NCBI GenBank assembly: GCA_946965045.2
Contig: OX337238.1
Span: 1,116,001 to 1,180,000 of the forward strand
DNA length: 64,000 bases
Origin: Epithemia pelagica
Lineage: Eukaryota; Bacillariophyta; Bacillariophyceae; Surirellales; Surirellaceae
Reading direction: 5' to 3'
Part shown: positions 44,663-55,952 of the stretch, piece by piece
Numbering within the stretch: the first letter of the stretch is position 1
Layout: each line of letters starts with the position of its first letter
Notes under the pieces: model-generated
What the model saw: only the letters and a program-made list of their open reading frames with translations
Told to the model about the DNA's origin: nothing
The model's database searches: none
Position numbers and translations under genes: made by a program

Positions 44663-44959
44663 GGTGCCGTTTGTCGGAACGCGACGGTTCCTATCCCTAG
44701 ACAAGCACCGTGTTTTGTTCTCGGCTTCTCGGTTGCCTTTCCTCTCGATGAGATTGGGACGCCAGTGCGAATTGGCAAGGAGCTTGCAGCGAGTGATGTC
44801 AAGTCAATCAGCGGCGCTGGATCGAAACAGCCAGAGGATAACAACGACAACAACAACAGCAATAACTCAGTGCCGTTTGGCGGCAATTGGCCATGGAGAA
44901 TCCAATCACTTTTGACTGTGCGTATCTTTGAGTCCCGAGTCCTGTTGTCCCGAAGGGGA

Positions 44960-45482
44960 TCGCACAAGGTAGATGACCGTGACTGATCGTACGATGAGTC
45001 ACGATCAATACCTAGTGGTTTCATCTGGCTGTGACGTCATAATATACAAACACCTAGCACATGTAGATCGTAGTTTAGACAATGGGGAGAAAGGGAATAC
45101 GATAGGAGGCGCTTTCAATGGCCTTGGACATGAGCTAGACATCATCCATGAACATGTGCGATATCTTGGGACGATTGAATGCGATCTAGATGTCAGATGC
45201 ACACGAACCAGCAATGCTGCGTGTAGATTTCTACGTACCTAGTACAAATGGATGGAAAAGGGGGAACAACAACAACGAGCACTAACATAGACGATAACAC
45301 TCACAATTCTAAAAAGCATCATCATCACATCTCTTTGTGTCCTACCTACTCTTCTAGTAGTTGTTGGCCTTTTCCTTGACCCGTGGGGGATTGGCTACGT
45401 GGTTGGTGCCTTGAATTGTCTAACGCTTTGTTGTATCTTTGATTGTTGTGTCGTAACGACCGGAGTCCTTCATCTTTTGTCA
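44960..45482 (+). repeat. 5' LTR of element 3
   Basis: 523 bp beginning TCGCACAAGG and ending CATCTTTTGTCA. The termini are TC..CA rather than TG..CA; the boundary is fixed by the 5-bp duplication. Contains the palindrome TGACGTCA followed at once by an AT-rich AATATAC. Confidence 0.93.
45032..45039 (+). promoter_or_regulatory. CRE-type palindrome in LTR of element 3
   Basis: TGACGTCA, the consensus site of CREB/bZIP factors, just 5' of an AT-rich AATATAC in the LTR. Repeated at 61158-61165 in the 3' LTR. TGACGT cores are known from CO2/cAMP-responsive diatom promoters. Function here is inferred. Confidence 0.45.
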
Positions 45483-45496
45483 GATTAACAGTCTCA
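45483..45496 (+). other. Primer-binding site of element 3 (tRNA-Asn anticodon arm)
   Basis: GATTAACAGTCTCA follows the LTR directly, identical to the site of elements 1 and 2 although the LTRs are unrelated. Complementary to a tRNA anticodon loop CUGUUAA (Asn, GUU). Confidence 0.7.
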
Positions 45497-46552
45497 ACAG
45501 CACGCCTGTTGATTGTTGTTCTTGTCTCCTTTCCGAATCGTTTGGTTGATTGTTGTCTTTGACCGATCTCTTGCGTTGTTTGTGTTTGTTGGGTTCGCTC
45601 TTACTTCCGAAGGTAAAATTCGTTCGGAGGGATTGATTCTCATATCCCGTCCTCTCCGTCTCGTCATATTCGATCGATTCATCCATTTGGTTGGTTGTTG
45701 GGTCGGTTGGTTGTCGTCTTATCGTTGTCGAAAAATCTTCATTGTCGGCATCGAATTTTGTTTTTCGTCGTTTCTTGTTTGTGTCCGAAAACAGAGTTGG
45801 GGGAACTATCCGAGGTAACCAATCCCACGGGCAACCCAACTCCCAGTCCCCGCGAGACTGTCGTATCCCCATCCCGTACTTTACGTACAAGTAAGCCGCA
45901 AGGCCGAAAAGAGGGCGATCCTTGCCAGACCGGCTGGATACCGTCAGGGGGCGAAGTTAAGGTACTCAACAGGTACTACTTCGCGTGCTCCGGCACACGT
46001 GTTCGTTACTAACAACGCATCTGTTGCTGTCGCCCGCCAAGCGATCAGGCTCTCTATCTTTGCGCTGTGGACAGATTGCTTAACCGCCAGACGTTACCTT
46101 CCTGGTGCGCGATTGTTCTTGGTTTTCCCACCTTTTGATTGCTTCTTTTCCTTCCTACACGTGGAGTTTGGGCTAGGGATTGGCAATCCCGGTGTGTGGA
46201 GTCAAGAACAGACATCGTCAGATCTTGCTAGTTCTTCGTTACCCTCGGGTAGCAACCTAGCCTAAAGACTGCAGTGGAAGCGCGTCACATTCTAATTAGC
46301 TTCGCTCAGCGAGCCCCGTGACATTGCTCCCGGTTCTGAATAGCACCTCTGCTTGGAGTTTTATTTTCAATCGGTTTGATTTCAAGTGTTTTATTTGGTT
46401 TTATTTTCAAGTTTTTCAAGTTTTTGGAGACGGATACAAGTAGGCTACTACCTGGTGAATTTGATTCAGAGGGCTCTTCAGTAGTAACTTCATCCTATCT
46501 CCGCTCAAGATATTCAAGTTTTTCACCTAGTTCTACCTAGTTTACTGATATC
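45497..46552 (+). other. 1.06 kb leader of element 3
   Basis: Precedes the polyprotein ATG. Frames at 45695-46012 and 45999-46265 overlap and have protein-like stretches but no recognisable domain. They may be remnants of an extra ORF occupying the place of ORF1 in elements 1/2, or untranslated leader. Confidence 0.4.
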
Positions 46553-47632
46553 ATGACGGAACCGACTGAGAATGCAGTAGATCTTTCCCAGGATCCAGTT
46601 TTTCAGCACATCTTTACTACGATCTTGAATCAACCCCCAGATCGCCTTACTGATTTCCAAGACTGGTTTACTCATCACAAGTTTTTGGACTTCTCTGAGT
46701 TTCTTGAGTTGTATGTCTTCGATCCTGAAACCCTTGCGGATGACCTTGAATTTAAAACTAAGCAACAGCCTAAGACCCAGAAATTACATCCTACCTTCGC
46801 TAAGCAAATTCGTGCTTTCCTTCTTTGGGCTAATCATCTTCAATCTCTCGCTCAGCGTTTCTTTGGTGCTGATGACTGGTTAGCACTTACTCGCGAGGAT
46901 TATGGTCGGTTTCGCATCGGGACTTATTTCCCTACTCCTTCTCAGTCTCGGGCCTTAAACGTGCCGTCTACTCCAGGTACTCCATCTCTTGGCACTCCGG
47001 GGGGGAAGTCTACTATGTCTAACTCGTCTCAGTCCCAGCAAGATTTGACTACCTTTCGTAAAGGCATTAAACGCGACTCAACGGCATATGAAGTACTCAA
47101 GGAAGAGAAAAACTATGACCCCTTTATGCGTAGTTTTCGTGCTACTGCACTTGCTCAAGGATTAGGCAATGTTTTGGATCCTTCTTTTGTTGTGGATTCC
47201 ACAGATCCTGCTGCCTCTGCTCTTTACCGAGAACAACAGATCTTTCTATATTCAGTTTTAGTTCGTTGTTTACAAACTGATAAAGGTCGTGCTATCATTC
47301 GTGCCCATACTACGGACATGGATGCTACAGCCGTCCTAGATGAGTTACGCACTCATCATACGGACTCCGAGTTGTCACGCAAGGAAATCATGCGTCTTAC
47401 TGCCTATCTTACAAACATTCGTCTTGATTCAGCATGGAGAGGCACTACATCCCAGTTCTTGCTTCATTTCAATGAACAACTACGTCTTTTAGATAGTCTA
47501 TGTGATTCTAGCCAAAAGCTACCTGATTTTTCACGTACTACTTTTCTCATGCAAGCTGTGGATGGTAATGAAGATCTTCGACGTGTCAAGATTTTCGATG
47601 ATTTTCTTAAATCCCAATCTGGGACTCATGCA

Positions 47633-48390
47633 TGTTAGGATTCTCACCGAAAACTAGGTGGCGAAACCTACAACTCATCGAATGATGCTAGTATTTTATG
47701 GCATCCGATGACATTTTCCTAAAAGTGAGAAAAGAATGTCGGCATGCTCGCGAAACTATAAATTTGGCCACGGCATGCTCGCAGTGCACGCGTTATCGGC
47801 GACCGCTCGGATATTAACTATGGCCCAACACGTGCGCGCCCAAAACTATCAAGTGCGCGCCTCTACTATCCGAGTACGCGCATCCACGATTCGACCTAAC
47901 GGTCTATGTAATCAAAGCACGAATCACGATCACGCGAGACCATATCTCTGTTCCCACAAATCCAAGAATGCAAACAGCAACGCGCCCAGGACAAGACTTA
48001 TACCACGACAAAGCAAGAGCTGTTGCATCCCATACATGTTATCCATCACCCTATACATTCAATATACACCAATGCCGGTCTACTCCAACCAGTGAGGACC
48101 TATCACACCAGATCCATGGCCGTATGCAAGAGCCAGGACTTCGGCACCGTCAACCACCTTAGTTAGTAATCGTCTCACAATCATTAATATCACCATTTTA
48201 ACACTCATCTTAAGACTTACCTCTTATCAGTGGACCGACTGCCCCCACCCACGGCGGACTTCGACTTGCAACTCTTCTCTGACCCGTGGAGGATTGTTGT
48301 ATCGGTTGGTGATTCGATTGTCGGCTCAGCGAGCCTTTTACCTATCCTAACTATCTGTCTAACCCCTGTTGAATCGAGAGAAGTTTATCA
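47633..48390 (+). repeat. 5' LTR of element 2
   Basis: 758 bp, same family as the LTRs of element 1. TATGTAA in place of TATATAA. Confidence 0.95.
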
Positions 48391-48404
48391 GATTAACAGT
48401 CTCA
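48391..48404 (+). other. Primer-binding site of element 2
   Basis: GATTAACAGTCTCA right after the LTR, as in element 1. Confidence 0.7.
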
Positions 48405-48428
48405 TCGTTTATTTCCGAGAAGCTTTCG

Positions 48429-49184
48429 ATGTCTCACGACGATTCCAACCTCTCTATTCGACACATCTTTCATTCCTTCCAACAAAGCGGGGAGGAACTC
48501 CATCCACCCGTGGCCCATCCGGGCGAGCCCTTGATTGAAACTCCGAAACCGACCCCGACTCAGGCCAGTGCTCCGAATCCCTTCCAGACCCCGGACCAAG
48601 TGGTCCAGCCTCCTTCGATCCCGACTCAACCTTCGACTCCGCCTCGCCGTTTGAACCCTACTCGCACCCGACGTACGAGCCGTCTTCTTACTGCGCATAT
48701 CCGACACTTCCGCGAGCCGACTGAGTCGACTACCGACCCCGACGTGATCCGTTCCACAACCGAACGCGAGATTGATTTCCAGTCCGTCCAACCCGTGACT
48801 GACCTTGAGGACATCCAACGACTTCTCGACCTCTTGAACCAGTGCTCGAGACGCCGTTTCATTGTCCAAGCCCTGTTGGGCAACCCTGTGGAACCCATCC
48901 GTATTCGATTCATCTCCTTTGAACGTCCGACCAACTACTTCCACACCATCTGGATCGTCAACTCGACGACGAATCCGCTACCTACCCCGACTACTCGTCT
49001 CGACGAGTACGTCTCCTTTGTTCACGAGATCCATCTCTGCCAGGATTTCCGTGCGACTATCTACCCTCTCTTCACTCAACACGTGAACCACTTGTTGGAA
49101 GACGACGACGTTGAAGAACTAGCCACTACAGTGACCGATTCCGCATCTCGTCTTCAGTACCGAGCTGAAAGTGACCAAGAATAA
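48429..49184 (+). CDS. ORF1 of element 2, additional ORF of unknown function
   Basis: 251 codons, same length as the ORF1 of element 1, fully open, with three amino-acid differences and four silent changes. It remains intact although the polyprotein frame of the same element has acquired a stop. No domain recognised; description as for the copy at 14366. Confidence 0.6.
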   Translation: MSHDDSNLSIRHIFHSFQQSGEELHPPVAHPGEPLIETPKPTPTQASAPNPFQTPDQVVQPPSIPTQPSTPPRRLNPTRTRRTSRLLTAHIRHFREPTESTTDPDVIRSTTEREIDFQSVQPVTDLEDIQRLLDLLNQCSRRRFIVQALLGNPVEPIRIRFISFERPTNYFHTIWIVNSTTNPLPTPTTRLDEYVSFVHEIHLCQDFRATIYPLFTQHVNHLLEDDDVEELATTVTDSASRLQYRAESDQE

Positions 49185-49518
49185 GTAACTTTACGTAGTT
49201 TCTACACCAAACCAGACACAAGACCGAGTTCCGTCCAAGACTTAAACTCAACGCACATCCGGGTACCCTTGGTCGCACAACACGCCACACATTCCCGTCA
49301 AATCGCGAAAATTCGGCGAAAATTTGTTGAAACTCGGCGAAAATTTGTCGGAATCAACGGAAATTTCCAGGAGTCGCACATCACAACACACATCCGGGTA
49401 TCACATACGTGGTACATACGTGGCACACGTGGTACATCCGGGTTAACATCACATCACACATTAAATAAACCACATCACACCGCACATTAAATAAACATCG
49501 AACCAACCAAATAACATC

Positions 49519-52500
49519 ATGGAAGCGACACCTCCCAAGACACCGTTTACTCCTCCTGAGGACAAGTCAAGTCATATAACCAACCAAGATCTCTTCGACC
49601 ATATAACTTAAGGCATCTTTGGTTGTAATGATGAACGAGCCCAATCACTTCAAAAGTGGATGCGACATCATGGTTTTGAACATATCCTTCATGTCCTCGA
49701 CCATGTTGCAACTGATCCCGAGGAGACACTCAAGGATCTCATGCAATACAAGGTTGGAAAGCAAGTCAACGACCTACAGACAAGTACAAGATTACAACTC
49801 AAACTAATGGCATATTGGCTACTACAACAACGACAACTCCAACATGGAAAACTACCCCGTGCTACATGGATGAACCTCACGAGGGACCAATATGACGATT
49901 GGAGGATCAACACCGACTTTACCAAGTCTGGTATGAACCAAGACCCAGTTTCCCCTCTGAAATCACCTGCACACTCCGTATCATCCCGATCTCCCACTAC
50001 ATCCTCTACAACATCTCAATCCATGTTAGATCTCTCTGCTTTCAAAAAAGGAACCAAAAGAGATGCAACAGCATTTGAATCATTCAAAGACGAACGATAC
50101 TTTGATTCGTTTTGGCGTGTATTCAAATCAACTGCGAAAGCACAAGGATTGTCGAATGTTCTTGATTTCAATTACAAGGTACCCAAGGATGACGAATGCG
50201 CAGAGTTACTTTTCCGAGAACAACAAGTCTTTGTCTATTCTGTACTTGTACGTATTATCCAAACCGACCAAGGAAGAGCATACGTTCGAGAACATGAACA
50301 TGATGAAGATGCAAGAGCCGTCTTGAAGAAACTCCATGTTCTACACACTGAATCTGATCTAGCTAAGCGAGAAGTGTTACGCCTAACAAGCTACATTTCG
50401 AATCTTCGACTGGATGACTCTTGGCGTGGTACAACTTGTCAGTTTCTCCTACATTTCCAAGAACAGCTACGACTTCTGGATAACCTTGTACCACTGTCGG
50501 ATCGTATCCATGACCATACAAGGATGACCTTCCTTATGCAAGTTGTTGAAAAAGTACCTGATTTAAGACGAGTCAAGATCTTGGATAACGTTGTCAACAC
50601 AAAATCTGGAGCCAAGTCTCTCTGTTATCAATCATATTTCCGCCTGCTTCTTGATGCTGCTTTTGACCATGACCAAGCTACCCGAACTTCTGCGTCTAAC
50701 CGTCGTCGTCATGTAAAGCAACATGAATTTCAGTTGGATGAACCTTTTGAACCAGTGGAGCCCCCTGACTACCAGATCAACAACACGAATATCCAATCCG
50801 AAAAGTCCCCAACTTCGTCGAAAATCAGTCTTCCAAGAGATGTATGGTTTAAACTCTCTGAAGAGGATCGGCAAATCATTGTCGACTTCAATAAATCCGT
50901 CCAAGATTCCCCGACAACTCCACGCAAGGTCCAAACACATTCTCTTGACATTGATCCTGAACCGGACCCTGACCCTGATGCCAACAACGTTGGTGATACC
51001 CATCAAGATGCACCAGAACAAGATCCATTCGATACACCCTCTGATCCGGTTACCCAGTTTGTACACCAGGCTATTGCATTGACAGATATCAATCATCCAG
51101 CATCTTACCTCAGCAACATCTTGTCAACTTCTACGACAAAGTCAAGTCCTAAAGTCAAGTTCAAGTCTTCTGCCGATCACAAGCAAAAGGTTCATATGTC
51201 ACGGTATCTATTCTCCCGCAAATCCACCTTTTCTGGTAATCAACTCATCGATCGAGGTGCCAATGGAGGCCTTGCAGGATCTGACATGCGTATCCTTGCC
51301 AAAACCGGACGTCATATTACCATCGTAGGTATTGACAATCATGAATTGACTGGCCTTCCAGTTGTTACCTGTGCTGCCAAGTTTGATACAAGTGATGGAC
51401 CCATTATTGGTATCTTCAATGAATATGCCCACTATGGAAAGGGTTTATCTATCCATGCCCCAGCGCAATTTGAACATTTCGGCCTATCTGTCGACGAACG
51501 ATCCGTCAAGGTTGATGGCAAACAACGCATTACTACCCTTGATGGACGTGCATTGCCCTTACGAATCAAGGATGGCCTTGCATACATTCAATCTCTGGGA
51601 ATCCCTTCTGATGACGATATGGATAAATATCCGCATATTGTGTTCACTTCACCCCATATCTGGGATCCTTCTGTACTTGACCATACCCATCCAGACCCCC
51701 ATCAAGACCCTGCACCGAACTGGACATCTGTGGAGACTGATGGTAGTATGGAAACGTACCCCTATGACCAATATGGGGAGTATACCGATCGCGTTGTATG
51801 CACTTTGAATCTCCTCCTTGATCTCCCATATGATCATGGCCCCGATACACCTTCCTTCTTTTCCATCTATGCTGATCAAGATGGCAACGACCCCACACTT
51901 CATGCGTCTGTCCACAAACTCTACAAGGAACAATACGACTGGAAGAAATTTCGCCCTTTCTTTGGATGGCAATCGGAAGACGTAATCGCCGATACGTTCA
52001 AGCATACAACTCGTCATGGACACATTTCCTTTGACCAGGATACCTTGAAGAAACACTTTAAGGCCCGGAATCCTATCCTTAACCTACCACGACGGCATGA
52101 ACCCGTTGCCACTGACTCCATCTTCTCCGACACCCCGGCTGTTAACCATGGTGGCAAGATTGCTCAGATTTTTGTTGGTCGTGATACTTTGGTTACTGAC
52201 ATTTATGGTATCAAGTCTACCAAGCAATTCGTCAATACCCTCCAGGATAACATTCGTACACGTGGTGTCATGGAGACTTTGATCAGTGATGGTGGTTCGT
52301 CACTTATTTCCCACAAGGTCAAGGATATTCTTCGCACCCTTCTGATTGGTGAATACCGTTCCGAGCCCTATCATCAACACCAGAACAAAGCTGAGAACCG
52401 CTATCAGACCGTTAAGCGTATGACCAATGCTATCATGAATGCATCTGGTTGCCCTGCTTCTGCATGGTTACTTTGTTTAGAATATGTGTGTGACCTCCTC

Positions 52501-55200
52501 AATCACACTTCCTCTCCCACCCACTCTGGCCGCACCCCTCTTGAGGCTCTTACCGGTACCCCACCCGACATTACCCATCTCCTTTTCTTTCCTTTCTGGG
52601 ATGAGGTCTACTATCGTGTCGACCCTTCTGAACCTACCTCCGGTTCTTACCCTTCGTCTCCCGACGAGAAGCTTGGCCACTGGGTTGGTTTTGCTCACAA
52701 TGTTGGTGATGCCTTTACTTGGAAGATCCTCACTGCCGACAACGTCATCATCTACCGTTCCGCTGTCCGTCGCGTTGCCTCCACTACCCCCAACCTTCGT
52801 GTGGATATCTCTTCAGGGGAGGAGTCGCCGCATAAACCCACTGACAAGCAAGGTGACACTGTCTTTATTCGCAGCAGAAGTGAAGACCCATCCACACCTA
52901 TGCCAACAATTGACTATGACGATTTAGTTGGACGCACATTCCTTTGTGACACTGAAGAGAATGGGGAGCGCCACCGAGCACGAGTAATCAAACGAGTTGT
53001 CGACCTGGAACAAGATGCAACCAAACAAGAAGATCGACTCAAATACATCTTTCGCAAGTCTAACTCCAATGTTGATGAGATGATCTCCTACAACCAGCTC
53101 ATGGAATACATTGAAAGGGATAATCAAGCCCAAACGACAGGGGATAGTCTCTTCCGATTCAGAGACGTTATTGCACACCAAGGACCTTTGAACTCAAGCG
53201 ACCCAGACTATAAAGGGAGTAAATATAATGTCCTTGTTGATTGGGAGACTGGGGAGACGACATACGAACCTCTATCTCTTATTGCAAATGATGACCCCAT
53301 CACAGTCGCCATCTATGCCAAGAAAAATGGTTTGCTGGATCTACCTGGATGGAAACATCTCAAGCGATACGTCAAGACAAGCAAAAGACTCATTCGAGCA
53401 GCTAAACAATCCAGGATCAAACAAGTTCGTCGCTCTATCAAGTACAAGTTTGGTTTCCAAGTACCTCGCACCTATGAAGAAGCAGTGGAACTAGACAAGC
53501 AGTTTGGGAACACGAAATGGCAAGACGCAACAGAATTGGAACTCTCACAGATCCAATCGTATAACACTTTCAAGAACCATGGAAAAGCCAAGTTCATTAA
53601 TGGGAAATTGGCCAATGCACCAGAAGGATATCATAAGATAAGAGTACATCTGGTCTTTGATGTCAAGCATGACGGAAGGCACAAGGCACGACTTGTCGCA
53701 GATGGACATCTCACCAAGGAACCCGTTGAGACCATCTATTCAGGGGTTGTCTCCATTCGCAACCTTCGCATTGCCATATTTCTTGGAACCATGAACGACA
53801 TGGAAATATGGGGAGCAGATATTGGGAACGCATATCTAGAAGCATTGACAGGAGAGAAGATTTTCATCATTGCAGGACCAGAGTTCAAGGAGTTAGAAGG
53901 ACATATCTTGATCATCTACAAGGCATTATATGGTCTCAAATCCTCAGGTGCTCGCTGGCATGACAAACTGTTTGATGTTCTCATTGATATGGGATTTTCT
54001 CCAAGCAAGGCTGACCCTGATATTTGGATGAAGAAGGCTCCTGGAGAAGACTGTTATGAATATATCGCTGTATATGTTGATGACTTAGCTATCGTTGCCA
54101 TGGACCCTGAAGATGTCTGCAAGATCTTTACAGAAAAATACAACTTCAAACTCAAAGGAGTCGGACCTATCGAGTATCATTTGGGGTGTCGTTATACCAA
54201 AGATCCAGACGGTACACTTGTGTCTGACCCACGAAGGTACATCGAGAAGATGATGGATACCTATGAACGATTGTTCAATGAGAAACCCAAGAAAGCAAAG
54301 CCGCCAGTCATTGCTAACGATCATCCTGAACTTGATGACTCTGAGCTTTTAGATGAAGAAGGGATCCAGCATTTCCAGACTCTTATTGGACAACTGCAAT
54401 GGCTAATTACCATTGGCCGTTTTGATGTCTTCCCTGCTACCATGACTCTATCAAGGTTCAGAGCTGCTCCAAGGATTGGTCATTTGAAGCGAGCTAAGCG
54501 CATCTATGGATACCTCATGTCATTTCCTGATGGGTCTATCAGATTCCGCACTGGGGAGCCAGATTTATCAGCTTTACCTATCCAAGAATACGATTGGAGT
54601 CGTACCGTATACATGGACGCCAAAGAACGTATCCCTGAGGACTGTCCAACCCCACTTGGGCGTTTTGTGACAACTATACATTATGTCGACGCAAATCTCA
54701 TGCATGATATGGTTACTGGGAAAGCAGTTACAGCCATCCTGCATTTTGTAAACGGTACACCCGTGGACTGGTACAGTAAGCGACAAGCCACAGTGGAGAC
54801 AGCCACATATGGATCTGAATTTGTTGCCGCAAGGACTGCAGTTGATCAGATCACGGAGCTACGCCTTACACTCCGATACTTGGGAGTCCCTCTACGAGAG
54901 AAGAGTTACATGTTTGGAGATAACCGCTCTGTCGTTATCAATAGCACCGCACCACACTCAATCATCTCCAAGAGGCACCATCTCCTATCCTATCACCGAG
55001 TCCGTGAAGCTATCGCCGCAAAGTACGTCGCATTCTACTGGAAAGATGGAAAGACAAACCCAGCTGATATCCTCAGTAAACATTGGGAATTCGCCGCAGT
55101 TTGGCCCATGCTCAGATCTTTGTTATTCTGGAGAGGAAAAGTCCAGGAAAGTGATGAGGGAATTGACAATCCTCATTCGACGAATTGTGGGGAGTGTTAG
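49519..55200 (+). pseudogene. Gag-pol polyprotein of element 2 (premature TAA at codon 31)
   Basis: Same length (1,894 codons with stop) and domain order as in element 1. A single A-to-T change turns Lys codon 31 into TAA (49609-49611). The frame is then open through integrase, RT and RNase H; the next in-frame ATG is 49660, so an 1,846-residue product lacking the gag N-terminus could still be read. The position of the TGA in element 1 is CGA here. The stop codon is TAG at 55198-55200, inside the 3' LTR. Confidence 0.9.
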
Positions 55201-55952
55201 GATTCTCACCGAAAACTAGGTGGCGAAACCTACAACTCATCGAATGATGCTAGTATTTTATGGCATCCGATGACATTTTCCTAAAAGTGAGAAAAGAATG
55301 TCGGCATGCTCGCGAAACTATAAATTTGGCCACGGCATGCTCGCAGTGCACGCGTTATCGGCGACCGCTCGGATATTAACTATGGCCCAACACGTGCGCG
55401 CCCAAAAGTATCAAGTGCGCGCCTCTACTATCCCAGTACGCGCATCCACGATTCGACCTAACGGTCTATGTAATCAAAGCACGAATCACGATCACGCGAG
55501 ACCATATCTCTGTTCCCACAAATCCAAGAATGCAAACAGCAACGCGCCCAGGACAAGACTTATACCACGACAAAGCAAGAGCTGTTGCATCCCATACATG
55601 TTATCCATCACCCTATACATTCAATATACACCAATGCCGGTCTACTCCAACCAGTGAGGACCTATCACACCAGATCCATGGCCGTATGCAAGAGCCAGGA
55701 CTTCGGCACCGTCAACCACCTTAGTTAGTAATCGTCTCACAATCATTAATATCACCATTTTAACACTCATCTTAAGACTTACCTCTTATCAGTGGACCGA
55801 CTGCCCCCACCCACGGCGGACTTCGACTTGCAACTCTTCTCTGACCCGTGGAGGATTGTTGTATCGGTTGGTGATTCGATTGTCGGCTCAGCGAGCCTTT
55901 TACCTATCCTAACTATCTGTCTAACCCCTGTTGAATCGAGAGAAGTTTATCA
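55195..55952 (+). repeat. 3' LTR of element 2
   Basis: 758 bp, preceded by the polypurine tract GTGGGGAG and followed by the second ATGCA and then by the resumed gag frame of element 3. Confidence 0.95.

Larger units (their letters stand above)
47633..55952 (+). mobile_element. Copia-type LTR retrotransposon, element 2, nested in element 3 gag (TSD ATGCA)
   Basis: 8,320 bp, sister copy of element 1 in the same orientation as its host element. 758-bp LTRs (TGTTAG..TTATCA), flanked by ATGCA at 47628-47632 and 55953-55957, which lie in the gag frame of element 3. I count two LTR differences (AACTATC/AAGTATC and CCGAG/CCCAG). Against element 1 it has 20 extra bases upstream of gag (near 49233) and scattered substitutions. 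Confidence 0.95.
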
